Assembly: GCA_013399855.1 (NCBI GenBank)
Contig: VXAY01001956.1
Location: forward strand, 1,057,068-1,121,067
DNA length: 64,000 nucleotides
Reading direction: 5' to 3'
DNA from: Oxyruncus cristatus
Lineage: Eukaryota; Chordata; Aves; Passeriformes; Cotingidae
Made by a program: the position numbers and the translations under genes. The notes beneath the pieces are model-generated. The model was not told the DNA's origin, ran no database searches, and saw nothing but the letters and a program-made list of their open reading frames with translations. Of this stretch, positions 13,601 to 27,017 are shown piece after piece; position 1 is the stretch's first letter; each line of letters begins with the position of its first letter.

Positions 13601-15267
13601 GTCACTTCATTACTTGAAATTTCCTGGTGTTTTATCTGAGCATAATTTGCTACTGGCCGATTATTCTCCTCAAGTCCAGAAAACAAAGTCCACTCACTCC
13701 CTATGTTCTCATTCCCCTTTATTTACCCCTTGTAAGAGGTTATGTGGAATTGAAGAGAACCTCAGAAAAAAGGGCAACAGAGCATGGGGGAACAGATTAT
13801 GAATTAATCAGACCTTACAGCAGGCAGCCAGGTGCTATCTTATTTTTTTATTTCAAAAATATTTCTTGGTACTATTTAAGATGACTATTGAAGATGACAC
13901 CACATGTTTCAGATTTCTAGGGAATGAGTCCATATATATTTTTAAAATTAACTTCCCCTGGTCAGAGGCCCAAGGCTCATCATGTAAAGGGGCCAGAGCT
14001 TTTATTACAATGAATATCTAGTCCCAGTTGTTATTTACATTAAATACAAACATCTCGGTCTCCTTATACTTGGGGGATTAAAGAGTAAATAAACTATCCA
14101 AAGATGAGATATTCAGTGTTGTTATGACAGAGAGAGGACTCAAACACAGGTCTCTGGGAATAAGACACTGGGACACTTGGGAGAAGCACAACTTTTTTCA
14201 AGCACTCACTGATTTGTTCATTTAGATAGTTATCCCTTCCCCTGATGACTGATACTGCTGATAGTTAAATGGATGACATAACATATTCAAAGCACCAGAA
14301 AAAGGAAGCGTGAAATCAACTCAGTACTGATGAGACTGCTACTGCTCTTGTCCCAGTACTAATGAATCAGAGGCACACTAAGCTGGGATGCCTGCAGCTG
14401 AGAGAATTCCAGTGGTCCTCCACTTCCTGTTCATTGCTGCTGACCAGTATTCAGATTTTGCCTCCAACTTGAGTAGTCTGAAGGGCTGCTATCTTTCAGA
14501 GTATGGGAAGTGCAATATTTATGCCGCAACTGATCAGTTTTAGCTGCACCATTGCCTCGTGTCCTCACTGCTCTGGGTTACGCCACTGCAGTTGCACTGA
14601 ACTTAACATACAGCCTCCTCTGTGGCAAATTCCAAGTGATTTTAGAAAGCTTTCTCGGGATCTAGGAGATTGTGGGTGAAATCTCCTGGAACGTGATGCT
14701 GTTTTCTTCTGAAACTGGGAATAGGAGTGAAACTGTGATTTTCTCATAGGGCAAAACAGCTTCAGATTTTGGAAATCTGCCATAAGGTCTATGCAGCAGC
14801 TGTTGGTATGTAGGGGGAATGGTAGAGAGCTGGGAACTGAGGCCTACAGCTGCAGAATTATTTCTTACAGCTGTCTTATGTTCTTTTCCTTTGATATGTC
14901 TCTCTTGTTTTTGTGGTATATGAGAACAGTTTCTTATGACAACCTCCTTTTTCTGGATCTGCAATGGATTGAGCACCCCTGAGTGACAAGAAAGTTCCCT
15001 GCTTTGTTGTAATGATGTCTGGAGAGCAATTCCACTGAGCTGAGAGAAAACAACATATTTTCTGTGGAAAAGATCTGCAAAAAATAGTCATTGCACTTTT
15101 TGAAGTCCCCTTGATAGGTGATGGTACTGAGGAAGACTGCAGGGAGACAGTGATGGAGCCTATCTGTCCTTTCTGTGTGCCACCTCTAATCTCTTCTCAA
15201 AGTACCAAAACCATCCTGGGTTACACAGGAATGCAATAGTAACTCATTGTGGTGGGTATTTGAGGAA
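10639..15267. other. Intergenic stretch, no gene recognised
   Basis: No exon is supported. There is a small tandem duplication around 11140-11180, in which the phrase GCAACAGCTAGTT occurs twice. An ATG-initiated frame of 109 codons at 13473-13802 resembles nothing I know. Frames on both strands near 14565-15091 overlap one another, the usual picture for non-coding sequence. Confidence 0.6.
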
Positions 15268-15520
15268 AGGCTTTGATTTGCACCAGCAGAGGTTCAGATT
15301 GGATATTAATAAAAAAACCAAAACACTGAAACACTAGTTAGGCATCGGAATAATTTGCTCAGGGAGGTGGCAGAGTCACTGTCTCTGGAAGTGTTCAAGA
15401 GGAGTCTGGGTGTGGCACTTGAGGCTATGGTTTAGGCATGATTACGGTGGTGCTGGTTTGATGGTTTGACTAGGTGATCTTGAAAGTCTCTTCCAACTGT
15501 TATGATTCTGTGATCCTGTA
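15268..15520 (+). mobile_element. CR1 LINE fragment
   Basis: The copy begins near a diverged GAGGTTCAGATTGGATATTA, continues through CTCAGGGAGGTGGCAGAGTC and ends with CTTCCAACTGTTATGATTCTGTG, the usual order of CR1 3' sequence. It carries an internal A-rich disruption after the first motif. Orientation is +. Confidence 0.85.
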
Positions 15521-18500
15521 TTTGATGGTGTTGTTAGAACTGTTGGGTGAGCGTTAAAAACTCTGGAGTTAACAGGAACAACTGAAATGATGTGATGACC
15601 TTTAGATGGAAGGAGAGAGGATACTGCAAAAAATATCAGATAATGTTTTAAACAGGAACTCTGTAAGCTTTAGATGTACATTCACAGTTCCCTCAGATAA
15701 ATAATTCTCTACTGAATATTATTATTACTGAATCTCAACACATATTATTCTTCATACACATTATTATTAAACAATCCATTTCCAGCCTTTTGTCATATTT
15801 CAGCCCTTCAGTCCTATTTATGACATGTCGAGAAGTGATACTTTTCCTACAGGAGGTGGCTGCATATTTGTTTACGGATACAAAACTGTGAAGTCAGGTT
15901 TCTGAGAGCTGAGGTGTTTTACTGAATTAATCCCTTTTCAGGCCCTGTGCTTTGTTCTGATGTGTTTCTTGAGCAAAAGTTACTGCTATGACAAAAGAAT
16001 TTGTCATAAGTTCTTTGTCATAACTCTGCAGAGAATGCATCATTTCAAAAACCTCAGCATATAAAATGAAACTGCTCTACGATTACATCATTAAAAGACT
16101 TTTAGCACACTATAAAAGAATGTAAGTAGCATTCAGTTACCAAAAGTAGTTTACCATCATCTACACCTGCATCATCTTTAACCAATTTAAAGATTGCATT
16201 TGGTAAGTCTTCACCTAGTGTACAAAGGCAACTCACAGAAGCTGGAAAAGCTTTTAAGTGCCTTTCAGTGGTATCACTTATTTTTGGTGAATAAGCCTCA
16301 GAATACTTGTGTATTATGCTGACAAAATGAAATATATCCTGAAATTCCTAGATAGTTTTTGGCATATGAGAGTGATAAGAAAGTTTTTTACATAAATTTC
16401 AAATCAGGAGTCATGTTATGCACGTCATTGTTTTATGCAGCATATGATCCGAGCAGTTAGATAGAAGCAAATATGCTTGTATTCATTCAGATAGATACCA
16501 GAATATTCCCTTGTAAACCTATATTAACAATACTATGATAGCTATATAATTCCAATTACCAAAACTATCAGGGGCCACTGAGAAAAGTATGTCCTTTTCA
16601 TTAGTCTTTAATTATTTTCTACTTTAAAAGAAAGAGTTATTATATTTTTAAACTATATAATATTTTTTTCCATCCAAGTTATAGGAGAACACTTCAGATT
16701 AAATAATCTACTGTCCCTATCATGATTTGTTCGGCACACGTAATGCTTATGTTACAGTCACTTCAGCCTTTTTCTTACCAGCCAAGTAAGCTGTTACTTA
16801 GCAGAAGTGCTGCAATTTGCTTTTATGCTTTTCTCGTTTAACATTCTATCCCATGCCTGACAATCCATCATGAAAAACTGGAAAGCTCTTACCTTTTTTG
16901 ACAGGTGGAGAATTCTACAGTGAAGGGGTATCTCTCGTTTAACAGATGAGTTATTTTAATAATCTCTAAAGTCACGGCCGTCATGTATATAGGTATATAA
17001 TTCAATAAATTAGTAATACATGATGCCCATAGCCAACCCTAATTCATGATCAGTTACTCACACCTTTAGTGCCTGTCCATAGACAGGCATCATATTTGAC
17101 TGCATGTGACATTTTAAACAGATAGGATAGCGCAATCTTTATAGAAGGTGATTCTAGCTTAATATATTGAAAATCAACTAGAGCTTTTCAGGAAGACATG
17201 CAGTGTAACATCTTACATTTCAGCAGCAGCTGAATTCCTTTCCATATGAAGTTTATGAACAAACATACGAAAATTGGGGTTCAGGATTTAATTCAATTAC
17301 TCTGAAGTGTCTCTCGGAGTGAGCACTCATACTTCTTTCAACTGTTCCTAGTCTTCAGAAAACAGAATGGATTTCCATGTCAGTTTTTTTCGGAGGATGT
17401 CTAGTTTCTGGAATGCTGAAGTGGTCTTTCTCCTAAAATCAGAAGGGGGTCCCAGCTTGCTTTCCAGTTCCTTCAAAGGGCTATAACATTTCTTTTTTCA
17501 ATGTGATAGTCTGTGAGGGTGAAAACATCAGTGACACGGTAAAACCCCCAGAGGCTGAAGGTCTGCTTTATTTATCGGATGTTGAGCCTGTTATGAAACT
17601 TCCATAAAAAAACCTACTACTTATGAAAAAAAAAAAAAAGAAATTATAGAAGCCATATGGGCTGGTTTTTGCCCTTCCCACAGTACTCACTTAATGTGCA
17701 ATAAAACATACTAGACTTCAAATACCGTTAAGTATTTTCTGTTCATATATGTCAACATAAAGCCTTTGAAAGGTTTCTTTTTTTGTGTGCCACTTCCCTA
17801 ACTGGGTTACAAATACATAAATAAAAGTGTGGGGGAACATCAGACTTCAATAGCCAGTGGCTCAAATACAATTCCACACCCATGACTATATTTCAAGCCT
17901 GTAATTTAGGATAGCAACAGAATAACAGAAAATTGTATTTTTCTTAGGCTTTGTCTTTAGATTTCTTCAAAAACGATATAATTTCCCCAGGCTGAACTCC
18001 AACCTAAAAAAGGTTTTAGTCAGTGACTGGATCTGTTGGTGTTGCCTGGCAAAACTTACGTCAGTAGCATTTCACCAACTGGTTCAACCTTCCCCACATC
18101 CTTCTGAGAAGTGAATGAAAAATCTATGTCCCTTACAATTAAGGATGATGTGTGCCTGTCGTGAAAAAGATTCTTATGCCAGCAGGGAGTGCTGGTCCTC
18201 TGGGGTCTCATCAGCCTTCACAGACTTGAGTGCATCAGAAGCTGCCCCTCTTTTGACATCGTCCTTAAAACTTACCTCTGGTTAGCTGAGGCCGGGCAGA
18301 TGCTGGCTCAATCAGAATGTGTTCTCATTAATAATGGAGTTAGATCAGAATTATACTTTTGAAATTATTCTCCTGATTGTGCTCATTTACCTTGCTTCTG
18401 TTTGCATCACAGAGAGGTCTTTGACGTAGGTGGATGAGGTCTTCCCAAAAAAGGAAGATGACTAAAGAAACCCCTTCTTTTACAATGAAAGTGAACCCAA

Positions 18501-21059
18501 CCTTTGGTTTCATCAAACAGTATGCTTCAGGACTGCACTAAGTATGCTCCAGCCACTACTCGGCTGTTAGTCCAGTCCTGGCAGTCAGGCGACCAGACAA
18601 AAGCCGAAACACATTGAAGGTCAATGTTGGATCAACACTGCAACCTCAGATTGCAGTCTGCAATGTTGGATTCGCTCCAGCCACATCACACAACTTGCTA
18701 ATATAGATGTTTCCTTGGCAGGAAAGAACTGGGGAGACTTTTATTTTTCAGAGGTCAGAGGGAAATGTCTTTTTGGTGGCAAAGTTCTATGTTCGGAGCT
18801 CATTGTTCTAGTCATCATGCTTCCTGCGTTCACATAATAGATTTTGAAGTCAAAAGGGGATTTTGAATGCAGTAAACTGGGAGGACAGTTCTACAGTCTT
18901 GAGGTGGCCAAAAGACCAAAACTACTTCTCTTTAATGAGGCTGTGATTAAGTCACAATGTCTACAGGCACATGCTTTCAGACTGGATGTTGGGAACTTGC
19001 AAAAGATGTGCAAATTAAAATTTTGTTTTGTAAAATGGGTCACTGCTGGTGTATGTTTGCACCTGCTCATCTTTGCTGTGAAATATTGTCTTCGCTTGGA
19101 AACTACAGCACAGTTGACCTTCTGGAAATGGCATAAACCACTACCTTCTGGGTTGCAATGTTACCATCATTAACAGCTTTGTGTTTCCCTCCTTGGCAAA
19201 GTTTTAAGTAAATAGCTGCGTTTGGCGCTGAGTTTGTCACTGGCCTTGTGTCCTTTCAATTTTGATTTTCCCTTCTGCTGTGATTTGGTTTGGCTTCTCC
19301 ACTATCACACTTCTAAGGCAGGGATGGGCCCCAAGAAAATCATATCAATGGGGAAGAAATGTGATGGGACATGGGTATTTAGCAGAAAATCATGCTGTTG
19401 TCCCCACTGGTATTTAGGCCACCCCCAGTAGAATAAAGGGACAGCTGGATCTGTGAAGCAGTTATTTTTGGCTTCTGGAACAATCAGTTTGGATTAGAAG
19501 AAGCTAGGTGCAAATTAAAGAGACCTATAGCTGTCTTAAATTGTCAAGGATTAATGACTTGTGAGTTAGCCCTAAAAAGAGGGAGCAAGAAGATGGAGAA
19601 TGATCTGTTTTAGCAGAATTTGTGAGCTGCACTGTCGCCAGCATTTGACCAGAAGAAACATTCAGACACGTCATGTTTACAGCAGCTGCTATGAAGTCTG
19701 AGCAATCAAAACACAGATTTTTCCCAACACTCTGAAACCAAAGCAGGCCACACTGAATCTCCCATGCACAGATGAAAACTCCCAGCTATTATTTTCTGTT
19801 TATTTAGCGTGCCTGTGGAATGGACCGTGACCGGTGATTTCCAGTCCATCCCGCTGTGCCTGTGTGGGCAGAGGCACCACAGCTCTCTCGCAGTGGTGGG
19901 AGGCAGCCAGGATGCCTGCAAAGGCAATGCTGAATGCAGTGCTGGGTCTGTTGCTCAGGAGAGCTTGTGCTGCCCATGGCAAAAGAGTCAAGACTTCCAG
20001 CCCACAGTGCTGAATAGGATGTTGTTTTCTGTAGCAATCCTTCCCCAGGATGAGTGACAAGAGGGAGACTGAACTTGCAGTGTGATCCTGCTTGTGGTCG
20101 TTGGAAACTTTTGAATAGACTGTGATGGTGATCACTTAATGTGCAGGGTGTTCAAAAGTAGCGTCTCTTTTTTTAAAATGCAGAGCCACCACTCTGGTGA
20201 CAACAGATGTGAGATCCACTTGGTTACAGTAAAAGAGGATAAGAGAACATTTGGTCTTAATCCAACCCTGCTATAGAGAGAAGTACAATGAAATCAAGCA
20301 TTTCAGAACACAATTAATGCAGAGACAAACTGTGCCCAAAGGACAAATTCTACACCAAAATTTCAAACCCTGCCTGTTTATGTGCGTTCAGGAACAAATT
20401 CACATCAAAGCAAATCTACTTTATAATGGCTGAATCAGAAGACAGTGGGATTTTCTCTGTAGAGAGCTGTACAGATTTTTCTTTGGAGAGGCAAGATCTT
20501 GCATGGTTGGCATCAAGCGGAAACCAGGAGGGCTGCATGACCACGAGCCATAAGAAGTGAGATTTCTTCTCCAGATGAACCTGATTGTGCTAAAAAAGTA
20601 CTAAAAGGCTGTAGCAGAGCAGTGGGCTAAAAACCAAATTTCCCCTTACAGCTTTTGTGGGGCTACAACAGGTAGCTCCCACCCTGACAGAGTGAAATTA
20701 AAGGGCACGTTTCAGCCTTCGGGGATGCGAACAGAGCTTGATGAGCTGCATTTTACAAATTCTCTGTTTCTTTCAGATGTGTGAGTAACTAAGCTGACAT
20801 CTCCAAGCCATCAAGAGCCCCAGACTGCTCCGTGGGCCATGAGTAAGGTCCTTTGCCCTTTGCTAGCAGCTTAGTCTCAGTTTCATATGACTGCACAGAC
20901 ACTGCAGGTTGAAAAATCTTAATGAGCTCGTTCCTTGAACTGGAATATACACTAGCCAATCTAGTTTCCTAATAACTAATGACCCTCTTATCTGGATTAC
21001 TTTCCTAAGACAAATTTTCAAATGCAAACTCGTCATTGTTTTTTCTCCTTCTATTGATT

Positions 21060-21190
21060 TGCTCAGCCCTGCTCACAGGCCTGCAGGGTTAAAAACCTCT
21101 CTGATCATATGCTAATGAGTCATTAATACCGACTGTCTCTTAATGTGAATCAATCACCCCTTCTTAGTCAGCCTTTGTCCGAATAAAGAA
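21060..21190. promoter_or_regulatory. Candidate enhancer: AP-1 / homeodomain / PBX-HOX motif cluster
   Basis: Within about 50 bases there is an octamer-like ATGCTAAT (21109-21116), a 13-base inverted repeat TAATGAGTCATTA (21113-21125) that centres a consensus AP-1 site TGAGTCA (21116-21122) between homeodomain half sites, and AATCAATCA (21148-21156), whose reverse complement TGATTGATT fits PBX-HOX. These motifs are read directly. Enhancer function is inference; such clustering is common in conserved non-coding elements but also arises in AT-rich DNA. Confidence 0.25.
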
Positions 21191-22011
21191 GTCTATTCTG
21201 ATAACAAAAAAGTTAAAACCAGCCAAGAATCAGTGAGAAAAAATTAGAACAACTCTTATCCAGGGCTGCCGGGAGCAGGACTCACCTCACTCTGCTGTTT
21301 TCATTTAAGCCTACATGTTCACTAAATTACACTTTGAGTCTAAGATGGGGTAATTGTGTTTCAGTCAGATTTTAACATCTTTAGATGGCCAAGAACAAAA
21401 GGTCAACACTGTTACTAGCTGTACGGCTTTACTGACATGTGATTTTTCACCATAAACTTGGCACAAGGTCATTTTAAGATATTTTTTACACTTTTGTTAG
21501 CAAAGGGGAATTACCCATTCACTTCTGGACAAGGTTAAATAGCTGACAACAGCTACAGGTTAAATATTAAGCCGTTGATCCTTCATTTCCAGTAAGAAAT
21601 TGCAGCTGTCTTCAAAAATGCTTAAAAGTTCAGGCAACATCTTGGAACTGGTACAAGGAAAGGCCACTTCTGATTAACATAGGGGAACTGTATGGATTTT
21701 GAGCCAGACTCTTTTGTCCAGCATCTTCATACAACTTTGCAAGATTAATAAAGGCCATATATTGCTGTTTGAAAAAGTTACGTTTTTCAAGAACAACCAG
21801 TGTTTGCTTGTATTATATTCAGCAGATCTGAAGACAAAATCAAATGAGATGGCTGAGATGACTTCTCAGCTTACTATTTCTAAAAAATAATTATCTCACT
21901 TTTTTTTTTTTGTTTTGTTTCCTGTGTTAATTTCTATCACTTCCATGAGATGAGCTGCCCCTTGAACGATAGCACCAGGGAAGCCCAGGGAAGTGCTGGG
22001 GTCCAGAGGGG

Positions 22012-22110
22012 TAAGAGTAAGAAGAAGGATGCTGGTGGAAAAAAAAGGAGGAGGAAGAGATGGAGAAAGACTGCTCCTTTCAGGAGGAAGAAGAGGGAGA
22101 AGGACTGATG
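22012..22110 (+). repeat. Polypurine (GA-rich) low-complexity tract
   Basis: About 100 bases are strongly biased to A and G on the + strand, with several GGAGGA and GAAGAA units and only short pyrimidine interruptions. It looks like ordinary low-complexity DNA, although mirror-like purine tracts can form triplexes. Confidence 0.6.
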
Positions 22111-25100
22111 AATCAGTTCAGCCTATTTGGTCTGACTGGACCCCTGGGATCCTACAACAGATTTACAATAGATTTGCAACAGCCTAAAGCCTCCACAGTC
22201 CAAGAATTTAGACACAGTTTTAATAAAATGTTTAGGCTCAAGTATTTTGGCCTTAACTTGTAACTTCCCTTTTTATTTGCTTTTCAAAGAGTTTGATAAC
22301 AGCTAGGATCTATATCTTATTGTGTTTGGATCTGTGGAATTATGATAGTGGTGATAATTTTGAAAGTACAAACCAAGTTCAAGTCCCCAGTTTGCTCACA
22401 GCTTGCAGTAATAGCTACCACAGGGGGTAAAAAGCCGCCTTCATTTCAGACAGGAACTGTGTGCTTCCAGAGTGCACAATTTTGGCATCTTTTCCAAAAT
22501 GTTACTGAATTTGATATTTGTACTCTGAAATGCACCAGCTCATTACATTTGGCCACCATCCATTTCTCATTACTTTGGATGGCCAGGACATGCTTGCAGC
22601 CCAGTTTTCCTTCCTGGTTTTCCTCACATGGTTTTTCAGGCTGCCTGAATTATGGCACATGATGCCTGAACTGCTAAACCTTTACCTAAATAAAAGCATA
22701 TGCCCTCATTTACTATCCAGCCATCCTACCACCCGTGGACTGTAGTGTGCTCTAGCTTAAGCTCTTGAAAACTGCTTGAGGATGTGGTTCAGAGTAGAGG
22801 GAAGAGCTGCCCACATTTCTAAAGGTGGTGATGATCCATGTTCTACATGCTGTGTGGTTTGAATAAATCAGGCAGAAACAGAGGCTAAAAGTTGGCAGTC
22901 TGTAGCTGCATAGAAATAAGGATTTATTTTTTAATTGCACCAAACATGTGACATTTCCTAATTCATGAAGACCCAAAGTAAAACACATTACCTTATTAAA
23001 GTTGAGTTTAAAATTGCCTTGAGAGGGACTGGAAAATCTTAAGTGTCCTAGGATGGTCAAGAGGCCATTCAAGAAGGTGAAATGCCTCAGCTCACTTTTG
23101 TGTTCTCCTCCCAAAACACAGGTTGACTGTGTGAGTTCTTCTAGTTCCCTTCAGTTCAAACTAAAAAAAAAGATGCTTTCCACGCACCTACTTAAACTAG
23201 TAAGGTCCCTCCCCTCTAAGATGAGGAGGGAATTTCACAGTGAGGAGATGCCTGTATAACTGGCACTTAAAAGCTTTTCCTCTCTGCACCTCAGCTGCTA
23301 GTTGCTCCTGGCTGGCTGAGCAGTACCCAGTTTTATGATGAGGTGTTAAGGGCAACAGTTGGTCAGGCAGTGCCCTGGAAGAAAGGTCTGTGCTAAAGGT
23401 CAGATGTAGGTGTGTTTCATTGGTGCCATGGGGAAAAAACTAAAAACTCAGTACTGTCGTGTTTTATAAGCAGTATCTCGTGCTGCTTTGCTTTTGATAG
23501 CAGGTGCTTGGCTATTAATGTGAAGTTTCTATGAGGCCTCTCTTCTGTTGCACTTTGTAGACACCAGTGCCAGTCTGAGTAACTGTGATAGATGACTGTG
23601 GATGCAGTCCTCTTCCCAAATGCTGAGAAGTGTCCTGGAATATTTGCTGGTCACATTTGCCTAGGTTTGGGGTTGGTGATCACAGCTCTGGGACTGCTTT
23701 CTTTGTAAGTAATACTCTAATTCATTTAATAATGCAAATGTGGTCCCAGCAGTGCAGCTTTACTGCATAATGACTAATCTCTGTCACAGCAGGATGCCGA
23801 GAATGAGTTTCTCTGTGAAGCTGTGGGTATGCATAATGAACAGCTATCCCTAATAAAGTCTTTTTAATCAGGACTGTTTCTCAGATCAACTGAGTTAAAT
23901 GAGTTTGCACTTTGTAAACACAAGGGTTGAAGTCTCTGACTTCGATAAAACACCACATCTACTCTGAAGTCAGTGAACGTTCAAATACATTGACATCCTG
24001 CCTCTAAGAGCTAACTCTTATGCTCACATGTGGACAGAAAAGTCCGTGTCACTCTACACTGCCTCTAGTTAATGTAGGCAGAGTATGTGATGCTGCTTTT
24101 CGTGTACACGTTTCAGGTTCCCTCTAACAATCTATGAATACAAGTCACAGCCAAGGACTCTGACAGTGTATTTCAAGCAAATTTGAAAACAAAAAGGCAT
24201 ATGTTTCAAAGGTGCGAGTTTCCTTGGCATTTGAAGAAAGCAGGTGAGAAAGGAGAGAGATTCAGGAAAGCTACATCTCAAGTTCTTATCTTACCAGATG
24301 CCAGGGAGCCCAGTCTTCCATCAGAGTATGTCTGCATTGATTGCACTTCAGCAGGGAGATCCCTCTGAAAGCAAGCAGGACTCCTAAGGTCTGGTGTTCA
24401 CAGGACTACCTGTTTAATAGAAACAGCTCTGCTTCCAGTTTGGGATTCATACAAATATGACCACAAGAAAAATCTGTCCTGGGGGTCTGGACCATTGCAA
24501 TTCTTATTAAGTAATTAAAAATCACTTCAGAAACACATTCTGTGTTTTGGAAGCTATATTCCCTCAAGGACTTGCATTTGAATGTCACAGCATTATAATT
24601 AGACATAAGTAAGTAAAATGCCAAGTTTGCCCTTGATGGCCATCTTGCGTATAATCTTTATAAATACCTAAATATCTGTATTATACTTAAAGTACAGGTA
24701 TAATACAGGTCTAACAGACTGATCTTCTATTCATAGGATCACCACCAAGGAGATGAATCTGTGCTTCTTAATATGATCATTGACTCAACAAGATTTTGGA
24801 GGCTTACCCCAAATTCAGATGCATCTTCTTCTTATTTCTCTTGTTAAAGAGAAGGCAAGTCTGCCTTGTGCTCCAGTAAGAATGCTAATCTAAATTCTCA
24901 GTACAGAAAGACTCAGGAGAGTAAGATACTCTTTTTCCTTGACTGTTTCTTTGTTGACTACAGAGGTCAAAGCAGCCAGTTGTAAAAATTCAGATGTTAT
25001 TTTGGTTAAAGTCACTTTGTAAAAGAGGCTGGAAACATCTTCTTAAGTTTTGCTTAAGCTTTTATGCCATTTTTTTTTTACTACATATTTAATGAAGAAA

Positions 25101-26983
25101 AGTTATTTTCTTTTCAAAGATGCAAAGTAGATGTGCAGGAGTGGTTAATATTTTCTGCTTACTTGTAGCATCATTTGCAAATACCGTCCCCCTAGAATTT
25201 CACAGGTTTTGTAAAAATCTAAGCCTCTGAATTTCATCTCTTAATTTTTTATCACATGCAGTGTATCTGGCAGAGGGAAAGCCCAGTTGCCCACCCAGGG
25301 ATGTCACATCAACTGCAGTATTACTATATAAGCACAGGAGCTGCTGTTCCCACTTTGTGGTGGAAACCCAGTCTTCTCATGGAAATCCAGCATAGAAAAT
25401 CTATTTCTTCTGTTAAAAGCAGGAGTTTGCTTTCATTTTCTGGATATGACAATATGATTAATTTTTCCTTACATACTTGTCCAGTTAAAATTGTAATTAT
25501 TACAAATCCATGTCTGGCTTTTGTGCTTTTAGAGTTTCACAAATCAAGTCATCTCTAGGATGGGAAACTCAGGATGATCTGTTCAAGGGCTGATAAAATG
25601 GTGTCTAAATGTTGTTACACACAGAGTCATAAAAGAAAAACCAAGAGTTTGGGGTTCTTCCTTCCAATGTTTCAGGGTAAGTGTAAGCCTGAGGACTGTT
25701 TCAGAAGGCCGGACCTTTATGTTTGGCTTTCTGACCAAATGTTCTGCACCATGATATCCTTCCTGTCATTCTACGTGACAGTGTATATGAGAACTACAGC
25801 AATGTCTCACCTAATATAATGTTCTGTCAGCAAGCAACAAGGAAATCTGGGAGGGACTACTAGGTAAGGCTGAGAGAAAAAATCATTAGAGATTAAAACC
25901 CTAGTTTTTTTGGCTTGTTGGAAAATTTGATGTGGGATGTTCATGAGAGGAAAATTTAGCTCATGAGTAGTATTTGATCTTTTATATTTAAGCAGAACAG
26001 CTATCCATTTATTTAAATGCTAAAAAAGGAGAGAAAGAGAGATAAAGCGAAATTTCTTCCAGTTGCCCCATTTGAACTTTTCTCTCACCTGATCTGAGAC
26101 CTTCAAGGAAAAATGGATTTAAAACAACTCTTTTGCGGAAGTAATTGGTAAACCAGCCTGAATTTCTAAGCTGTTCTCAGGAGCTCTCTGAACACTGTCT
26201 GAAAATCAAATTGGATGTTAAGGATATTTCCTATAAAGGAATCATCTGAATTTTGTCACTGTAGTTATGTGATATAAATTAATTTTTTTGGCAAGGTGTT
26301 AGCTAATGTAGAATCATTTGTAATGTTGATATTTTTGTTTTCACAAGCCTATAATAACCTACAATCCAGGTACCTTAAATCACTTAAATCAAAGGCATTA
26401 GGCATCCCTTTCTGAGGATGATGTATATATTAAATGTCTATAGTAATACATTAGATTAAATTTCATAATTAGCAAGATGCAATGTGTTTTGGGAAATATA
26501 CTCACTTACAAGGGTGTACAGAAGCTTGCAAAATTATATTCCTTACCTGTATGTTTAAAGACTGTCACTGTGAGCAAAAAAACCCAAATATAGAAGTTTA
26601 AAGGAAATCCTGTCTCTTCCCTGTTAAGACCAGCCTGTTCACAGCATGGCCAGAACAGCCATCATGCCTGAGATGGCTGATGATCACAGGTGAGTGTCTC
26701 TGGCAGGAAACCTGCAGCTGAACAGGAACACTTGAGCCCCACTCTTGATGTGAGGAGGGACCCAAGTACTCCAGTTACTGCTGTTGAGAGAAAAAACAGG
26801 GTACAACAAACAGCATTTGGCTGGTCCCTGAGGGGTGTTCCTTGTAAGGAGATTCTCAGTTCTTACTGATGTCTTCATAAAGCTGATGTCTTTATAATGC
26901 TTCAGGAGTCTCAGAGGATGTTGGGAAAATTGCCTTGCTTCCACTTTTTGGAACTGGTAACACTGTATTCCTTGGCAAAAAGC

Positions 26984-27017
26984 ATTTTTTTTCTTTGTTC
27001 TTTTTTTTTTTTTTTTT
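26984..27017 (+). repeat. Poly-T tract
   Basis: Two T runs are separated by CTTTGTTC, the second being 17 T residues. It could be the reverse-strand poly-A of an old insertion, but I see no recognisable body next to it, so it is listed as a simple repeat only. Confidence 0.7.

Noticed and set aside
20140..20240. Possible DNA transposon end (GCAGGGTGTTCAAAAGTAGC)
   Set aside because: It faintly resembles a mariner-type terminus, but I could find neither a matching inverted terminal repeat nor a TA-flanked partner nearby.
22752..23114. 121-codon minus-strand frame
   Set aside because: It starts at TTG and has no recognisable domain; the length is within the range expected by chance in this much DNA.
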